Source: Chryseobacterium gleum
GTDB taxonomy: Bacteria; Bacteroidota; Bacteroidia; Flavobacteriales_D; Sanyastnellaceae
DNA: 11,136 nt
Direction of reading: 5' to 3'
Assembly: GCA_943330925.2 (NCBI GenBank)
Contig: CALQJP020000046.1
Location: forward strand, 1-11,136
Position 1 is the stretch's first letter; each line of letters starts with the position of its first letter. A model generated the notes under the pieces. The model searched no databases, was not told where the DNA came from, and worked only from the letters and a program-made list of their open reading frames with translations. Of this stretch, positions 1 through 6,782 are shown piece by piece. The position numbers and the translations under genes were made by a program.

Positions 1-629
1 ACATAAAGCCCATCGGATCCATAGACGTCGCACACATCTGAAACAGGTACGATGTCCATATCGAACGCACTCGGATTCTGGTGATGGTGATAATTGCCCA
101 TGGCCGGGTGACCCTTTGCACAGTCAAATCCCTCGCGCTCGGCCACAATCGCATCACGATTCCAAACACCCTGTCCGGGAGGGCCCATAATAGGGCCGCC
201 ACCTTCCGCCTGCGTTTGGTTGTTCCAGCTCACACCATCGCGGTAGTCGAAAAGCGAAACGCCGTTGATGAAGATACCGATGGTGCCGCCATTCGTATTG
301 GTAGGGGTGCCGTTGTTGGGCTGAGGATCCAATGAAATTTTATAAATCGCATTTTGATCGGATGCCTGCGATGGATTGCCATCCAAGAAAGGCCCGGTCG
401 GATATGCCGGAATACCGTTGGTACTCACATACACCCAATCTGCTGAATATTGTACGGATTGCACATTCACAGGCACATTGTCCTGAATGAGCGTGCCATT
501 GCCTGCCATATAATGCGCACCGGTTGTGCCTTGGGGATTTTGAATCCAGTTTAAAATTGCAGGATTGGTTTGAGCATTAGCAACACAAACTGTCATTAAT
601 GCAAAAAGTAGACTCGGTATTCGGTTCAT
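1..629 (-). CDS. YHYH-domain secreted protein (C-terminus cut by window edge)
   Basis: Translating the minus strand from ATG at 629 gives 209 complete codons with no stop before the left edge, so the 3' part is missing. Residues 1-19 form a signal peptide (hydrophobic LLFALMTVCVA, then ANA before Q20), so the product is exported. Around residues 170-183 there is a Cys, GHPAMGNY and then YHHH (180-183), followed by QNPSAFDMD and a conserved-looking VSDVC...GSDGLY stretch. This matches my memory of the YHYH family (named for a Tyr-His-Tyr-His motif), whose biochemical role is unknown; here the third motif residue is His. Two further cysteines (170, 200) could form a disulfide. The start is only 13 bases after the stop of the di-heme peroxidase gene, so the two are probably co-transcribed. 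The His-rich motif next to MbnP and a haem peroxidase suggests metal binding, but that is inference. Confidence 0.85.
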   Translation of the reverse strand, partial: MNRIPSLLFALMTVCVANAQTNPAILNWIQNPQGTTGAHYMAGNGTLIQDNVPVNVQSVQYSADWVYVSTNGIPAYPTGPFLDGNPSQASDQNAIYKISLDPQPNNGTPTNTNGGTIGIFINGVSLFDYRDGVSWNNQTQAEGGGPIMGPPGQGVWNRDAIVAEREGFDCAKGHPAMGNYHHHQNPSAFDMDIVPVSDVCDVYGSDGLY

Positions 630-642
630 GAATTAAAGGTAT

Positions 643-1659
643 TCACGGTTGGACGCCGAACTCTTCGTAAAGTTTAAAAGGGTATTGGTGCTTTTTTTCA
701 AAAACAAATGCACTGTCGGAGAGCGTTAGCAAAAATGCGGTGAGATCAATACGCTGTTCTTCATTCATGGGCTTCATCCTTTTCATTTCTGCTGATGCAC
801 CTGTTTCGAAAGAAACCAAACCGTAGTGAAGCATCACATCGCTCAATCGCGCCATTCGACCGTCGTGTATATAAGGCCTTGAATAATAAATGTTGCGCAA
901 CGTTGGCACCTTAAACAAACCACTGTCGGATGCTATTCCGGTTATTTCACCCCGACCAAAATCACCTTCGTTCACAGCAATGCCGTTGCTTTTAAACTCT
1001 CCATTGGTAAACAAAGGCTCCGTATGGCATGCATTGCATTGCTGCTTAAACAATTGGTATCCGCGTTCCTCCTGCTCACTGAAAAGCGCCTCTCCTCTTT
1101 GAACCGCGTCGTATTTACTCCGATTGCTTTCAAGCGTAACTAAAAATGCCGCAAGCGATTTGAGCAAGCGTTCGGTGGTCACCAAACTGTCGCCAAACAC
1201 TTCGCTAAACAAACGTCGGTACATTCCCGATGCTTGAAGCTTAATAAGCACATGTGGCAGCTGTTCGTCCATTTCCAACGAGTTGGTTATGGGTGCCAGC
1301 GGTTGCATGTCGAGGTGATTTATTGCTCCGTCCCACATAAACGTACTGCTCCACGCCAAATTCATCAGCGCCGGCGCATTGCGACGTCCAATGCGATCAT
1401 CGATACCATGGCTCACCTTATGATCGACATGTGTAAAAGCGACATACGAACTGTGACAGCTCGCACATGAAATGGTGCTGTCGCGCGAGAGGATCGGGTC
1501 ATAAAAAAGCGCTCTACCCAACTCAATACACATTGAATCTTGCTGCACTGCGCTGAGCACATATTTCTTTTCAGGCCAACGCACAGGTGGCTCGGGCAAC
1601 ATCGACAGCAATGACAACATCCCGAAAACGGCAATGAGAATCCCTAATCTGCGAGCCAT
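643..1659 (-). CDS. Di-heme cytochrome c peroxidase / MauG-MbnH-like protein
   Basis: This 338-residue protein has two c-type haem-binding motifs, CASCH (65-69) and CNACH (208-212), one per cytochrome domain as in bacterial cytochrome c peroxidases and MauG. Other family landmarks are the GRALFYDP start of domain one (48-55), RRNAPALMNLAW (92-103), FMWDG (107-111) and, near the C-terminus, VPTLRN...YIHDGR (251-268). An N-terminal hydrophobic segment (about 6-21) acts as signal peptide or anchor, so it works in the periplasm. Classical members reduce peroxide with electrons from small cytochromes; MauG and MbnH instead oxidise residues of a partner protein. The gene overlaps the upstream MbnP-family gene by 16 bases, which favours an MbnH-like job of oxidising a Trp of that partner. 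The axial ligand of the high-potential haem (Met versus Tyr) would distinguish these roles, and I could not assign it by eye. Start ATG at 1659. Confidence 0.9.
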   Translation of the reverse strand: MARRLGILIAVFGMLSLLSMLPEPPVRWPEKKYVLSAVQQDSMCIELGRALFYDPILSRDSTISCASCHSSYVAFTHVDHKVSHGIDDRIGRRNAPALMNLAWSSTFMWDGAINHLDMQPLAPITNSLEMDEQLPHVLIKLQASGMYRRLFSEVFGDSLVTTERLLKSLAAFLVTLESNRSKYDAVQRGEALFSEQEERGYQLFKQQCNACHTEPLFTNGEFKSNGIAVNEGDFGRGEITGIASDSGLFKVPTLRNIYYSRPYIHDGRMARLSDVMLHYGLVSFETGASAEMKRMKPMNEEQRIDLTAFLLTLSDSAFVFEKKHQYPFKLYEEFGVQP

Positions 1660-2336
1660 CGGAAAGCGTTTTGAAATTGATCGGCTAAATGCATGGCCTG
1701 TTTCGATGGTGACATGATAGTGTAATCGATATCCGTTTGATTGGCGGCTAAAAGGCTGTATACGTCAATGCCGATTTTCATTTGTATTCCGCCTGAAACA
1801 AGCGGGAGCGAAACCTTTCGCAAGGTGTTGAAGGGCTGCCGATATCCGCCTACGTGCCACGTGATTGTTTCCCTGTTACCTCCAATGTTCGCATCGGCTT
1901 CCAACTTCCAATGAATGTATCCGCTTTGCCACGTCCAATACATTCCTTCCATGGCATCGAGCACGCCGGAATGCGCGCCATTCACCTGCAGTGAACTATC
2001 GACACCGAATACAAACGAAAGCTCATCATACATGAGTTGCTCAGGCAAGGTCAACTGAAGTGATGAACGTTTATCATCCATCACATCGACCAGAAAATGT
2101 TCATTGCCTAGCGTCCAAACTTGCTTTCCCTCATACGATAGCTCTACTCGATGCAGATAGACACGAAGCGTATTCAATTGAAGAGAATCGATTGATGAAT
2201 CAGCAATGAACTGATTAGCAGAAATGACCCGACCGTCTTTCCAACAAGGCACAAATTGAATGCTTACCTCGGTCTGAGAGCACACGGAAACGGTGGCTAA
2301 AAAGAATAAGGAAATACAAAAAAACACTGTCCGCAT
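1644..2336 (-). CDS. MbnP-family (copper-binding type) exported protein
   Basis: This 230-residue protein has a signal peptide (about 1-20, ending VCSQ). Features that match the MbnP family are FVFGVDSS (108-115), NGAHSG (119-124), the aromatic stretch GMYWTWQSGYIHWKLE (131-146), HVGG (161-164) and a C-terminal segment MSPSKQAMHLADQFQNAF (208-225). In methanotrophs, MbnP binds copper after its partner MbnH, a MauG-like di-heme enzyme, converts a Trp to kynurenine. Trp134, Trp136 and Trp143 and His121, His142 and His161 are candidates for the modified residue and ligands here; which ones is inference. The stop TAG at 1646-1644 lies inside the start of the di-heme peroxidase gene, so translation of the two is probably coupled. 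No methanobactin biosynthesis genes are in the window, so a link to methanobactin uptake is not implied. Start ATG at 2336. Confidence 0.82.
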   Translation of the reverse strand: MRTVFFCISLFFLATVSVCSQTEVSIQFVPCWKDGRVISANQFIADSSIDSLQLNTLRVYLHRVELSYEGKQVWTLGNEHFLVDVMDDKRSSLQLTLPEQLMYDELSFVFGVDSSLQVNGAHSGVLDAMEGMYWTWQSGYIHWKLEADANIGGNRETITWHVGGYRQPFNTLRKVSLPLVSGGIQMKIGIDVYSLLAANQTDIDYTIMSPSKQAMHLADQFQNAFRWLAD

Positions 2337-2378
2337 GACTGAATAATTTCAACTCGACATCCATCGAGGATGTGGGAA

Positions 2379-3314
2379 TTAGTAAATCTTTTGACGACGC
2401 AACAGATATTCCATGAGAACAGGATTGAAACCCGAATGAATATCTGCCTCCACAAAATCGACCTGATACTGCCCGCACTTCAATTTCAAATCGCGGGTGA
2501 AATCGGCCATGCGCTTCACGTACGTTTCGCGAATGTCGGCCGGATTCACTTTTATCTGCTCGCCGCTTTCCATATCCGTAAAGGTGTATGGACGATTCTC
2601 AAAATCGAAATCGACCTCCTTCTTATGGTCTACCACATGGAATAAGATCACATCGTGCTTGCGGTGACGCAAGTGTTGAAGCGCTGTAAACAGCTCGTCA
2701 GACTTCGCGGAGTTATCGAGCATGTCACTGAATATGATAACCATGGAGCGTTGATGAATGCTCTCTGCAATTTCATGCAGCGTATCCGTAACCAGCGTGG
2801 TTTGTTTTTCTGAAACGTCAACGGTATCGAGCAACTTCTCCAGTTCGGAATACAGGTAATTGTGATGCGACTCGCTGGCACTGGCGCGGGTATTCACACG
2901 AATGCCATCTGCAAAAACAGTAAGCCCCACGGCATCGCGCTGGCGCTTGAGCAACTCAATGAGCGCTGCTGTTGCATAAACCGAGAACTTGATCTTGTTG
3001 AAATCGGGGCCATTCGGATCAACGCCCTGCGGGAAGTACATCGAAGAAGAAGCGTCAATCAAAATATGACAACGCAAATTCGTTTCTTCCTCGTAGCGTT
3101 TCACAAAGTACTTCTCGGTGCGCGCGAGCAACTTCCAATCGAGGTGACGCGTGCTTTCGCCTGTATTGTATTGACGATGCTCAGCAAACTCTACCGAAAA
3201 ACCATGAAACGGACTTTTGTGCATGCCCGTAATGAAACCTTCCACGGCTTGCTTGGCGAGAAGTTCGAGTCTTCCCAGCGATTGAAGTTTTCGGCGATCG
3301 ATGTTTACAGGCAT
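2379..3314 (-). CDS. DUF58 domain-containing protein (vWA-like)
   Basis: This 311-residue protein shows the DUF58 core: FSVEFAEHRQYNTGESTRHLDWKL (39-62, compare the family's F-x-E-x-R-x-Y-x-x-G-[DE]-x-x-R-x-[IL]-D-W), ARTEKYFVKRYEEE (64-77), then ILIDASSSM (84-92), a DxSxS metal-ion-dependent adhesion motif (D87, S89, S91) like that of von Willebrand A domains. FSDMLD (195-200) is a second MIDAS-like element. There is no signal peptide or membrane segment, so it is cytoplasmic. DUF58 genes usually accompany a MoxR-type AAA+ ATPase and other vWA proteins, and the pair is thought to act as a chaperone for maturation of cofactor enzymes or for envelope stress. No MoxR gene is visible here, although the upstream neighbours include a molybdoenzyme. 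The start is ATG at 3314. The exact substrate is unknown. Confidence 0.92.
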   Translation of the reverse strand: MPVNIDRRKLQSLGRLELLAKQAVEGFITGMHKSPFHGFSVEFAEHRQYNTGESTRHLDWKLLARTEKYFVKRYEEETNLRCHILIDASSSMYFPQGVDPNGPDFNKIKFSVYATAALIELLKRQRDAVGLTVFADGIRVNTRASASESHHNYLYSELEKLLDTVDVSEKQTTLVTDTLHEIAESIHQRSMVIIFSDMLDNSAKSDELFTALQHLRHRKHDVILFHVVDHKKEVDFDFENRPYTFTDMESGEQIKVNPADIRETYVKRMADFTRDLKLKCGQYQVDFVEADIHSGFNPVLMEYLLRRQKIY

Positions 3315-3319
3315 AGCGA

Positions 3320-3327
3320 CAAAAATA
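3320..3327 (-). promoter_or_regulatory. Candidate -7 element before DUF58 gene
   Basis: On the minus strand TATTTTTG is an exact match to the Bacteroidota -7 consensus TAnnTTTG. A TTG (3345-3343) lies 15 bases upstream, a little closer than the usual 17-23. The element ends only five bases before ATG 3314, so a transcript from it would be leaderless or nearly so. It could give the DUF58-MbnP-peroxidase part of the series its own promoter, or be chance in an A/T-rich gap. Confidence 0.25.
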
Positions 3328-3374
3328 AGCCAGGCCCTTTGTCAATCCTTCGAATGAAATTCGTTTTTGAAAGA

Positions 3375-4061
3375 TTAAGAGAATCGGATTTTCAGCACAT
3401 CGCGCAACATCAAAACAGCGTGCTTCCAAAAGACTACGGAACTTTTCCCGGCGTTGCGAAATTCGGCAGGCACTAAATGAACCTTGAGCCCGCTCCTTTG
3501 TGCGCGATGCAGCCATTCAATATCGGCCGCGAATCCATCGAGACGCGATTCTTCAAAAACGCGCTTGACACTCGTGTCTCGAAAGCCCTTGATTCCGCAC
3601 TGTGTATCTCCCATGCGTTTTCCCATGAGCACATCCACAGCCATCGAAAACACGCGGCTTCCCATTTGGCGCAGCGCGGGTGTATTTCGGAAATAATCAG
3701 ACTGCCTGCGATCACCTGCAACAGCATCTACCGAAGCGTCTTGAAAAGCGCTTAGCATCGTATCCATCGTTTCATACTGAAACGGAATATCGGCATCGGT
3801 AAAAATTCGAACAGGCTTCGTGGCATGCAACATGCCTGTGCGCACCGCTGCTCCCTTGCCCTTGTTGTTGTCATGCCGTAGCAAGGTGTGACCATTCTTC
3901 TCACAGAAGCGCTTGAGCTCAACCACATCTGCTGTGCCATCGTCCACCACGATGGTTTCAACCTCGTGCCCCTTCGCATGCAAGAACACCAACAACGAAG
4001 GCAATTCGAGCATGAGCTCATCTGCATTGTTGTAGCTGGGAATAATGAGACTGAATTGCAA
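3375..4061 (-). CDS. Family 2 glycosyltransferase (dolichyl-phosphate glucosyltransferase-like)
   Basis: This 228-residue protein has a GT-A fold: SLIIPSYNN at the N-terminus (4-12), VVDDGT (38-43), NNKGKGAAVRTGM (65-77), the metal-binding DADIPF (89-94), and GDTQCGIKGF (151-160), which is typical of the Alg5/DPM-like branch that transfers a sugar from a nucleotide sugar to a polyprenyl phosphate. FAADIEWLHRAQ (177-188) holds the likely catalytic acidic pair. There are no long C-terminal membrane helices, so it is a soluble or peripheral enzyme. The start codon is TTG (bases 4061-4059): an in-frame TAG lies two codons upstream, and the next Met (residue 17) would delete the SLIIPSYNN strand. 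The gene begins 18 bases after the stop of the oxidoreductase gene. The sugar and acceptor cannot be read from the sequence. Confidence 0.9.
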   Translation of the reverse strand: MQFSLIIPSYNNADELMLELPSLLVFLHAKGHEVETIVVDDGTADVVELKRFCEKNGHTLLRHDNNKGKGAAVRTGMLHATKPVRIFTDADIPFQYETMDTMLSAFQDASVDAVAGDRRQSDYFRNTPALRQMGSRVFSMAVDVLMGKRMGDTQCGIKGFRDTSVKRVFEESRLDGFAADIEWLHRAQRSGLKVHLVPAEFRNAGKSSVVFWKHAVLMLRDVLKIRFS

Positions 4062-4079
4062 GCGCTATCTTTTATCGAG

Positions 4080-6404
4080 TTAATCTTTTACGGCGCCATC
4101 GGTGCGCTTTTCAATGCGTATTTCAATGAATTTACTCACCGGCGTTTTGCTTCGGTCGGCAAAACTATCGATTGGTACCAGGCAATTCGTTTCGGGGAAA
4201 TAAGTTGCGCAGCAGCCTTGCGGAATGTCGAACTTGATTACATGAAACTGCTCTGCCGTGCGCGTCACGCCGTTGTATTCGCCAACAAGATCAACGAGTT
4301 CGCGTTGCTCTAAAAACAGAGTCGCCATATCTTTTTCATTCATGAGCACCACTCGGCGTTCGTTGCGAATGCCGCGGTAGCGATCATCGAGACCATAGAT
4401 GGTGGTGTTGTACTGATCGTGACTGCGTATGGTCATCATCACCAGATGTCCGGGACGAACATCGATGGAGGGAAGCTCGTTGATGGTGAACAGCGCCTTG
4501 CCGCTCGTGGTTGTGAAGCGACCTTCGCGCGGACCATTCGGAAGATAGAAACCATCGGGCTGTCGCACACGCTCATTGTAGTTGTCGAATCCGGCAATAG
4601 CTCCTTCAATGTGATTGCGTATCACGTCGTAATTATCGCGAGCAGCCAGCCAGTCGATTGGTTTTTTATCGCCCAACAAAGCGACAGCCAGCTCGCACAC
4701 GATAGCAGGCTCACTGCGCAAATACGGAGAGGCAGGCTGCATGTTGCCGCGCGACATGGAAACTACGCCCATTGAATTTTCGACGGTCACAAATTGTTCG
4801 CCACCTATTTGTGCATCGCGCTCGGTGCGACCGAGGCAAGGCAGTATGAGCGCTCGCTCACCTGTCACCAAATGCGCACGGTTCAGCTTCGTGGAAACCT
4901 GCACGGTGAGCTTCACCTTCTGCATGGCCTTTCCGGTAAACTCACTGTCGGGCGTAGCAGAAATAAAATTGCCTCCCATCGCAAGGAAGACTTTCACCTT
5001 GTTCTCTTGCATCGCCTCGATGGCTTCGACCGTATCGTAACCATGCTCGCGCGGTGTTTGAATATGGAAGTAACTATCGAGCCGGTCTAAAAATTCAGGT
5101 TTCGGTTTTTCGTAGATGCCCATCGTGCGGTCGCCTTGCACGTTGGAGTGACCACGTACCGGGCAGAGGCCCGCCCCCTTCTTCCCTACTGCGCCTCGCA
5201 GCAAGTGTATGTTCACCACTTCGCGAATGTTGTTCACCGCGTGCTTATGCTGCGTGAGCCCCATGGCCCAGCACGAAATAAATCGGTTGTGTTGGATGAG
5301 GAGTTGGGCTACTTCCTTCACCAGCGACTCTTCAATGCCGCAATCGCGCAGGGCACGCTCACGATCGAGCGATTTAAGTTCGTTCAAGAACGCATCGTAA
5401 TCGAGCGTTTGAGCTTGAATGAAATCATGATCGAACACACTGCCAGGCTCACGCTGTTCGGCCTTCATCATTTCGAACATGAGCAGTTTGAAAAGAGCGA
5501 TGTCGCCCCCGATTTTCACTTGCAAAAAATAGTCGGCTATTTTAGTTCCGCCCTTCAATATGTCAAGCGGACTTTGCGGATCTACAAACTTCGTAGTACC
5601 CGCCTCGGGCAATGGGTTGATGTGCACCACCTTGCCGCCGCGCTGCTTGCACTTCTGCAAAGCCGACAACATGCGTGGGTGGTTAGTACCCGGATTTTGT
5701 CCGATGACCAGCACCACTTCCGCGTCGTAAATATCTTCGAGTGTAACGGTTCCTTTGCCGATGCCAATGGTTTCGCCCAGGCCTACTCCACTGCTTTCGT
5801 GGCACATGTTGGAGCAGTCGGGCAAGTTGTTGGTGCCATAGGCGCGCACGAGCAGCTGGTAGAGAAACGCTGCTTCGTTACTGGTTCTTCCAGACGTGTA
5901 AAACACAGCCTCGTTGGGCGAGCATTTTATCAGTTCATCGGCAATCATCGTGTATGCCTTTTCCCAGTCGATGGGTTCGTAATGCGATTTGCCAGGAGCC
6001 AGATACATGGGCTGCGTAACACGACCGCTCTTGCCAATTTCATAATCACTCCATTGGCTCATTTCCTCTACGCTGTGCTTAGCGAAAAAAGCAGGGTCGC
6101 AACGAAACTGTGTAGCCTCTTCGGCCACCGCCTTCGCACCGTTCTCGCAATACTCGCCGAGTTTGGAGCGATGCGCCGGCTCAGGCCAAGCGCACCCCGG
6201 ACAGTCGAAGCCGTCGCGCTGATTCATTTTAGACAGCACCTGCAAGCCTTTCCACAGGCCAATTTCGTGCGCTATGTGCTGCATCGAAACCGTCACAGCA
6301 CCCATGCCCGCCGCCTTACCCGGAAGAGGCGTCAATTTCAAACCCATGAGTTTGGCAGGCGGTATAATTTGAACCGAACGCGCTGAAGTCATTGTGTCAG
6401 ACAT
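4080..6404 (-). CDS. FdhF/YdeP-family molybdopterin oxidoreductase
   Basis: From ATG at 6404 this is a 774-residue protein, the usual size of the FdhF/YdeP family (E. coli YdeP is about 760). It resembles formate dehydrogenase H but belongs to the branch whose substrate is unknown. Signature segments are GFDCPGCAWPEP (residues 65-76), CENGAKAVAEEAT (86-98), YTSGRTSNEAAFLYQL (169-184), NNLPDCSNMCHESSG (192-206) and the GQNPGTNHPRM cofactor loop. Cys201 of MCHE sits where formate dehydrogenase H has its Mo-binding selenocysteine, so this is a Cys form. The N-terminal cysteines (68, 71, 86) could carry part of an Fe-S site but do not form the classical four-Cys pattern. A C-terminal molydopterin-dinucleotide-binding domain follows (around RSHDQYNTTIYGLDDRYRG). 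There is no Tat signal, so it is cytoplasmic. An open frame extends upstream to a TTG at 6443, but those 13 codons are not conserved-looking and ATG 6404 is preferred. Confidence 0.93.
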   Translation of the reverse strand: MSDTMTSARSVQIIPPAKLMGLKLTPLPGKAAGMGAVTVSMQHIAHEIGLWKGLQVLSKMNQRDGFDCPGCAWPEPAHRSKLGEYCENGAKAVAEEATQFRCDPAFFAKHSVEEMSQWSDYEIGKSGRVTQPMYLAPGKSHYEPIDWEKAYTMIADELIKCSPNEAVFYTSGRTSNEAAFLYQLLVRAYGTNNLPDCSNMCHESSGVGLGETIGIGKGTVTLEDIYDAEVVLVIGQNPGTNHPRMLSALQKCKQRGGKVVHINPLPEAGTTKFVDPQSPLDILKGGTKIADYFLQVKIGGDIALFKLLMFEMMKAEQREPGSVFDHDFIQAQTLDYDAFLNELKSLDRERALRDCGIEESLVKEVAQLLIQHNRFISCWAMGLTQHKHAVNNIREVVNIHLLRGAVGKKGAGLCPVRGHSNVQGDRTMGIYEKPKPEFLDRLDSYFHIQTPREHGYDTVEAIEAMQENKVKVFLAMGGNFISATPDSEFTGKAMQKVKLTVQVSTKLNRAHLVTGERALILPCLGRTERDAQIGGEQFVTVENSMGVVSMSRGNMQPASPYLRSEPAIVCELAVALLGDKKPIDWLAARDNYDVIRNHIEGAIAGFDNYNERVRQPDGFYLPNGPREGRFTTTSGKALFTINELPSIDVRPGHLVMMTIRSHDQYNTTIYGLDDRYRGIRNERRVVLMNEKDMATLFLEQRELVDLVGEYNGVTRTAEQFHVIKFDIPQGCCATYFPETNCLVPIDSFADRSKTPVSKFIEIRIEKRTDGAVKD

Positions 6405-6421
6405 GCCGAGAGATTTTGGAG

Positions 6422-6601
6422 CTAAGATAAGTGCGATGTGCAATGTGCGAAGGGCAAAGTAAGGACAGGGCGTTCCACTCCGATCACATACTGCTGCGCC
6501 AATACCACATTAGAACTTTCATCCAATGTACCGGCCGCGCTCCCCTCTCCTGTGGATAGGGGCTGGGGGTGAGGCGTGTTGGATGACGGATTACAGATTG
6601 G
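6422..6601 (-). pseudogene. ATG-less open frame, possible gene remnant or repeat-encoded peptide
   Basis: On the minus strand a frame stays open from just after a TGA near 6604 to TAG at 6424-6422, about 59 codons, with no ATG inside. Its first part is the translation of the hairpin repeat (NTPHPQPLSTGEGS). The second part reads AAGTLDESSNVVLAQQYV followed by IGVERPVLTLP, which has a protein-like composition with alternating hydrophobic residues. It could be the tail of a decayed gene, part of a larger dispersed repeat that is open by chance, or simply noise. I do not recognise a family. It lies entirely in the presumed 5' leader region of the oxidoreductase gene. Confidence 0.25.
6540..6575. 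repeat. GC-rich hairpin repeat, dispersed-repeat type
   Basis: The sequence runs ctcccctctcctgtggat then aggggctgggggtgaggc. Bases 6542-6550 (cccctctcc) pair with 6554-6562 (ggatagggg) around a three-base loop, with one mismatch, and a purine-rich ggggctgggggtgagg arm follows that could pair alternatively with the same pyrimidine arm. From memory, near-identical words recur in intergenic regions of many Bacteroidota and other genomes; only one copy is in this window, so its dispersed nature is not shown here. It is not followed by a T-tract, so it is unlikely to be an intrinsic terminator. Confidence 0.6.
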
Positions 6602-6720
6602 TCAGCCCGCTGCTTCAATCGAATAATAGAAACGCCACTTTCAAGGAGTCATTAAAATCGCTGACTTTGAAAAGTAACAGTAAAGTCACTCTCCATGGCT
6701 TCGGCTTCGCTCAGCCCAAG

Positions 6721-6764
6721 TCGCCACTCATCATTCGCCATTCGCCATTCGCCACTCATCATTC
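6721..6764. repeat. Short direct repeats (tcgccactcatcattc x2 with gccattc core)
   Basis: Two identical 16-base copies of tcgccactcatcattc lie at 6721-6736 and 6749-6764, separated by gccattcgccat. The whole tract is therefore a degenerate series of 7-base gccattc / gccactc and atcattc units with a 28-base higher period. It ends 18 bases before the start codon of the inositol-monophosphatase-family gene, so it forms part of its leader or promoter. Slippage could easily alter the copy number. Confidence 0.8.
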
Positions 6765-6782
6765 TCCCCTTAAGTTTGCCCC

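Larger units (their letters stand above)
6405..6782. other. Divergent intergenic region rich in short repeats
   Basis: This 378-base stretch between the divergently transcribed oxidoreductase and inositol-monophosphatase-family genes has no protein-coding gene that I can support. It contains a GC-rich hairpin repeat (6540-6575), a tract of short gcc-attc units (6721-6764) and, between them, a segment with ggcttcggcttcgctcagccc (6697-6717) that looks like a common Bacteroidota intergenic word. Promoters for both flanking genes should lie here, but I found no convincing match to the Bacteroidota TTTG / TAnnTTTG pattern on either strand. Confidence 0.75.

Noticed and set aside
2357..2373. Hairpin acatcc-atcga-ggatgt after the DUF58 stop as a terminator
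   Set aside because: A 6-bp stem without a T-tract on the minus strand; too weak to call, and the next gene starts 20 bases further on.
3351..3363. Hairpin cgaat-gaa-attcg between the glycosyltransferase and DUF58 genes as a terminator
   Set aside because: The stem is only 5 bp, AT-rich, and the T-run lies on the wrong side for the minus-strand genes.
2862..3476. A 204-codon plus-strand open frame opposite the DUF58 gene
   Set aside because: It is antisense to a confidently identified gene, with no motif and no plausible start context.
5136..6386. A 416-codon open frame on the plus strand opposite the molybdopterin oxidoreductase gene
   Set aside because: It is fully antisense to a gene with strong family motifs. 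Its translation is His/Arg/Leu-rich with no recognisable domain, as expected for a complementary-strand shadow frame.
6405..6443. Upstream TTG start (6443) extending the oxidoreductase by 13 residues
   Set aside because: The start is TTG, the extra residues look unlike the family N-terminus, and ATG 6404 gives the expected length.
6721..6764. Short direct repeats as a CRISPR array
   Set aside because: The repeats are 16 bases, only two copies, with a 12-base spacer made of the same units, and there are no cas genes.
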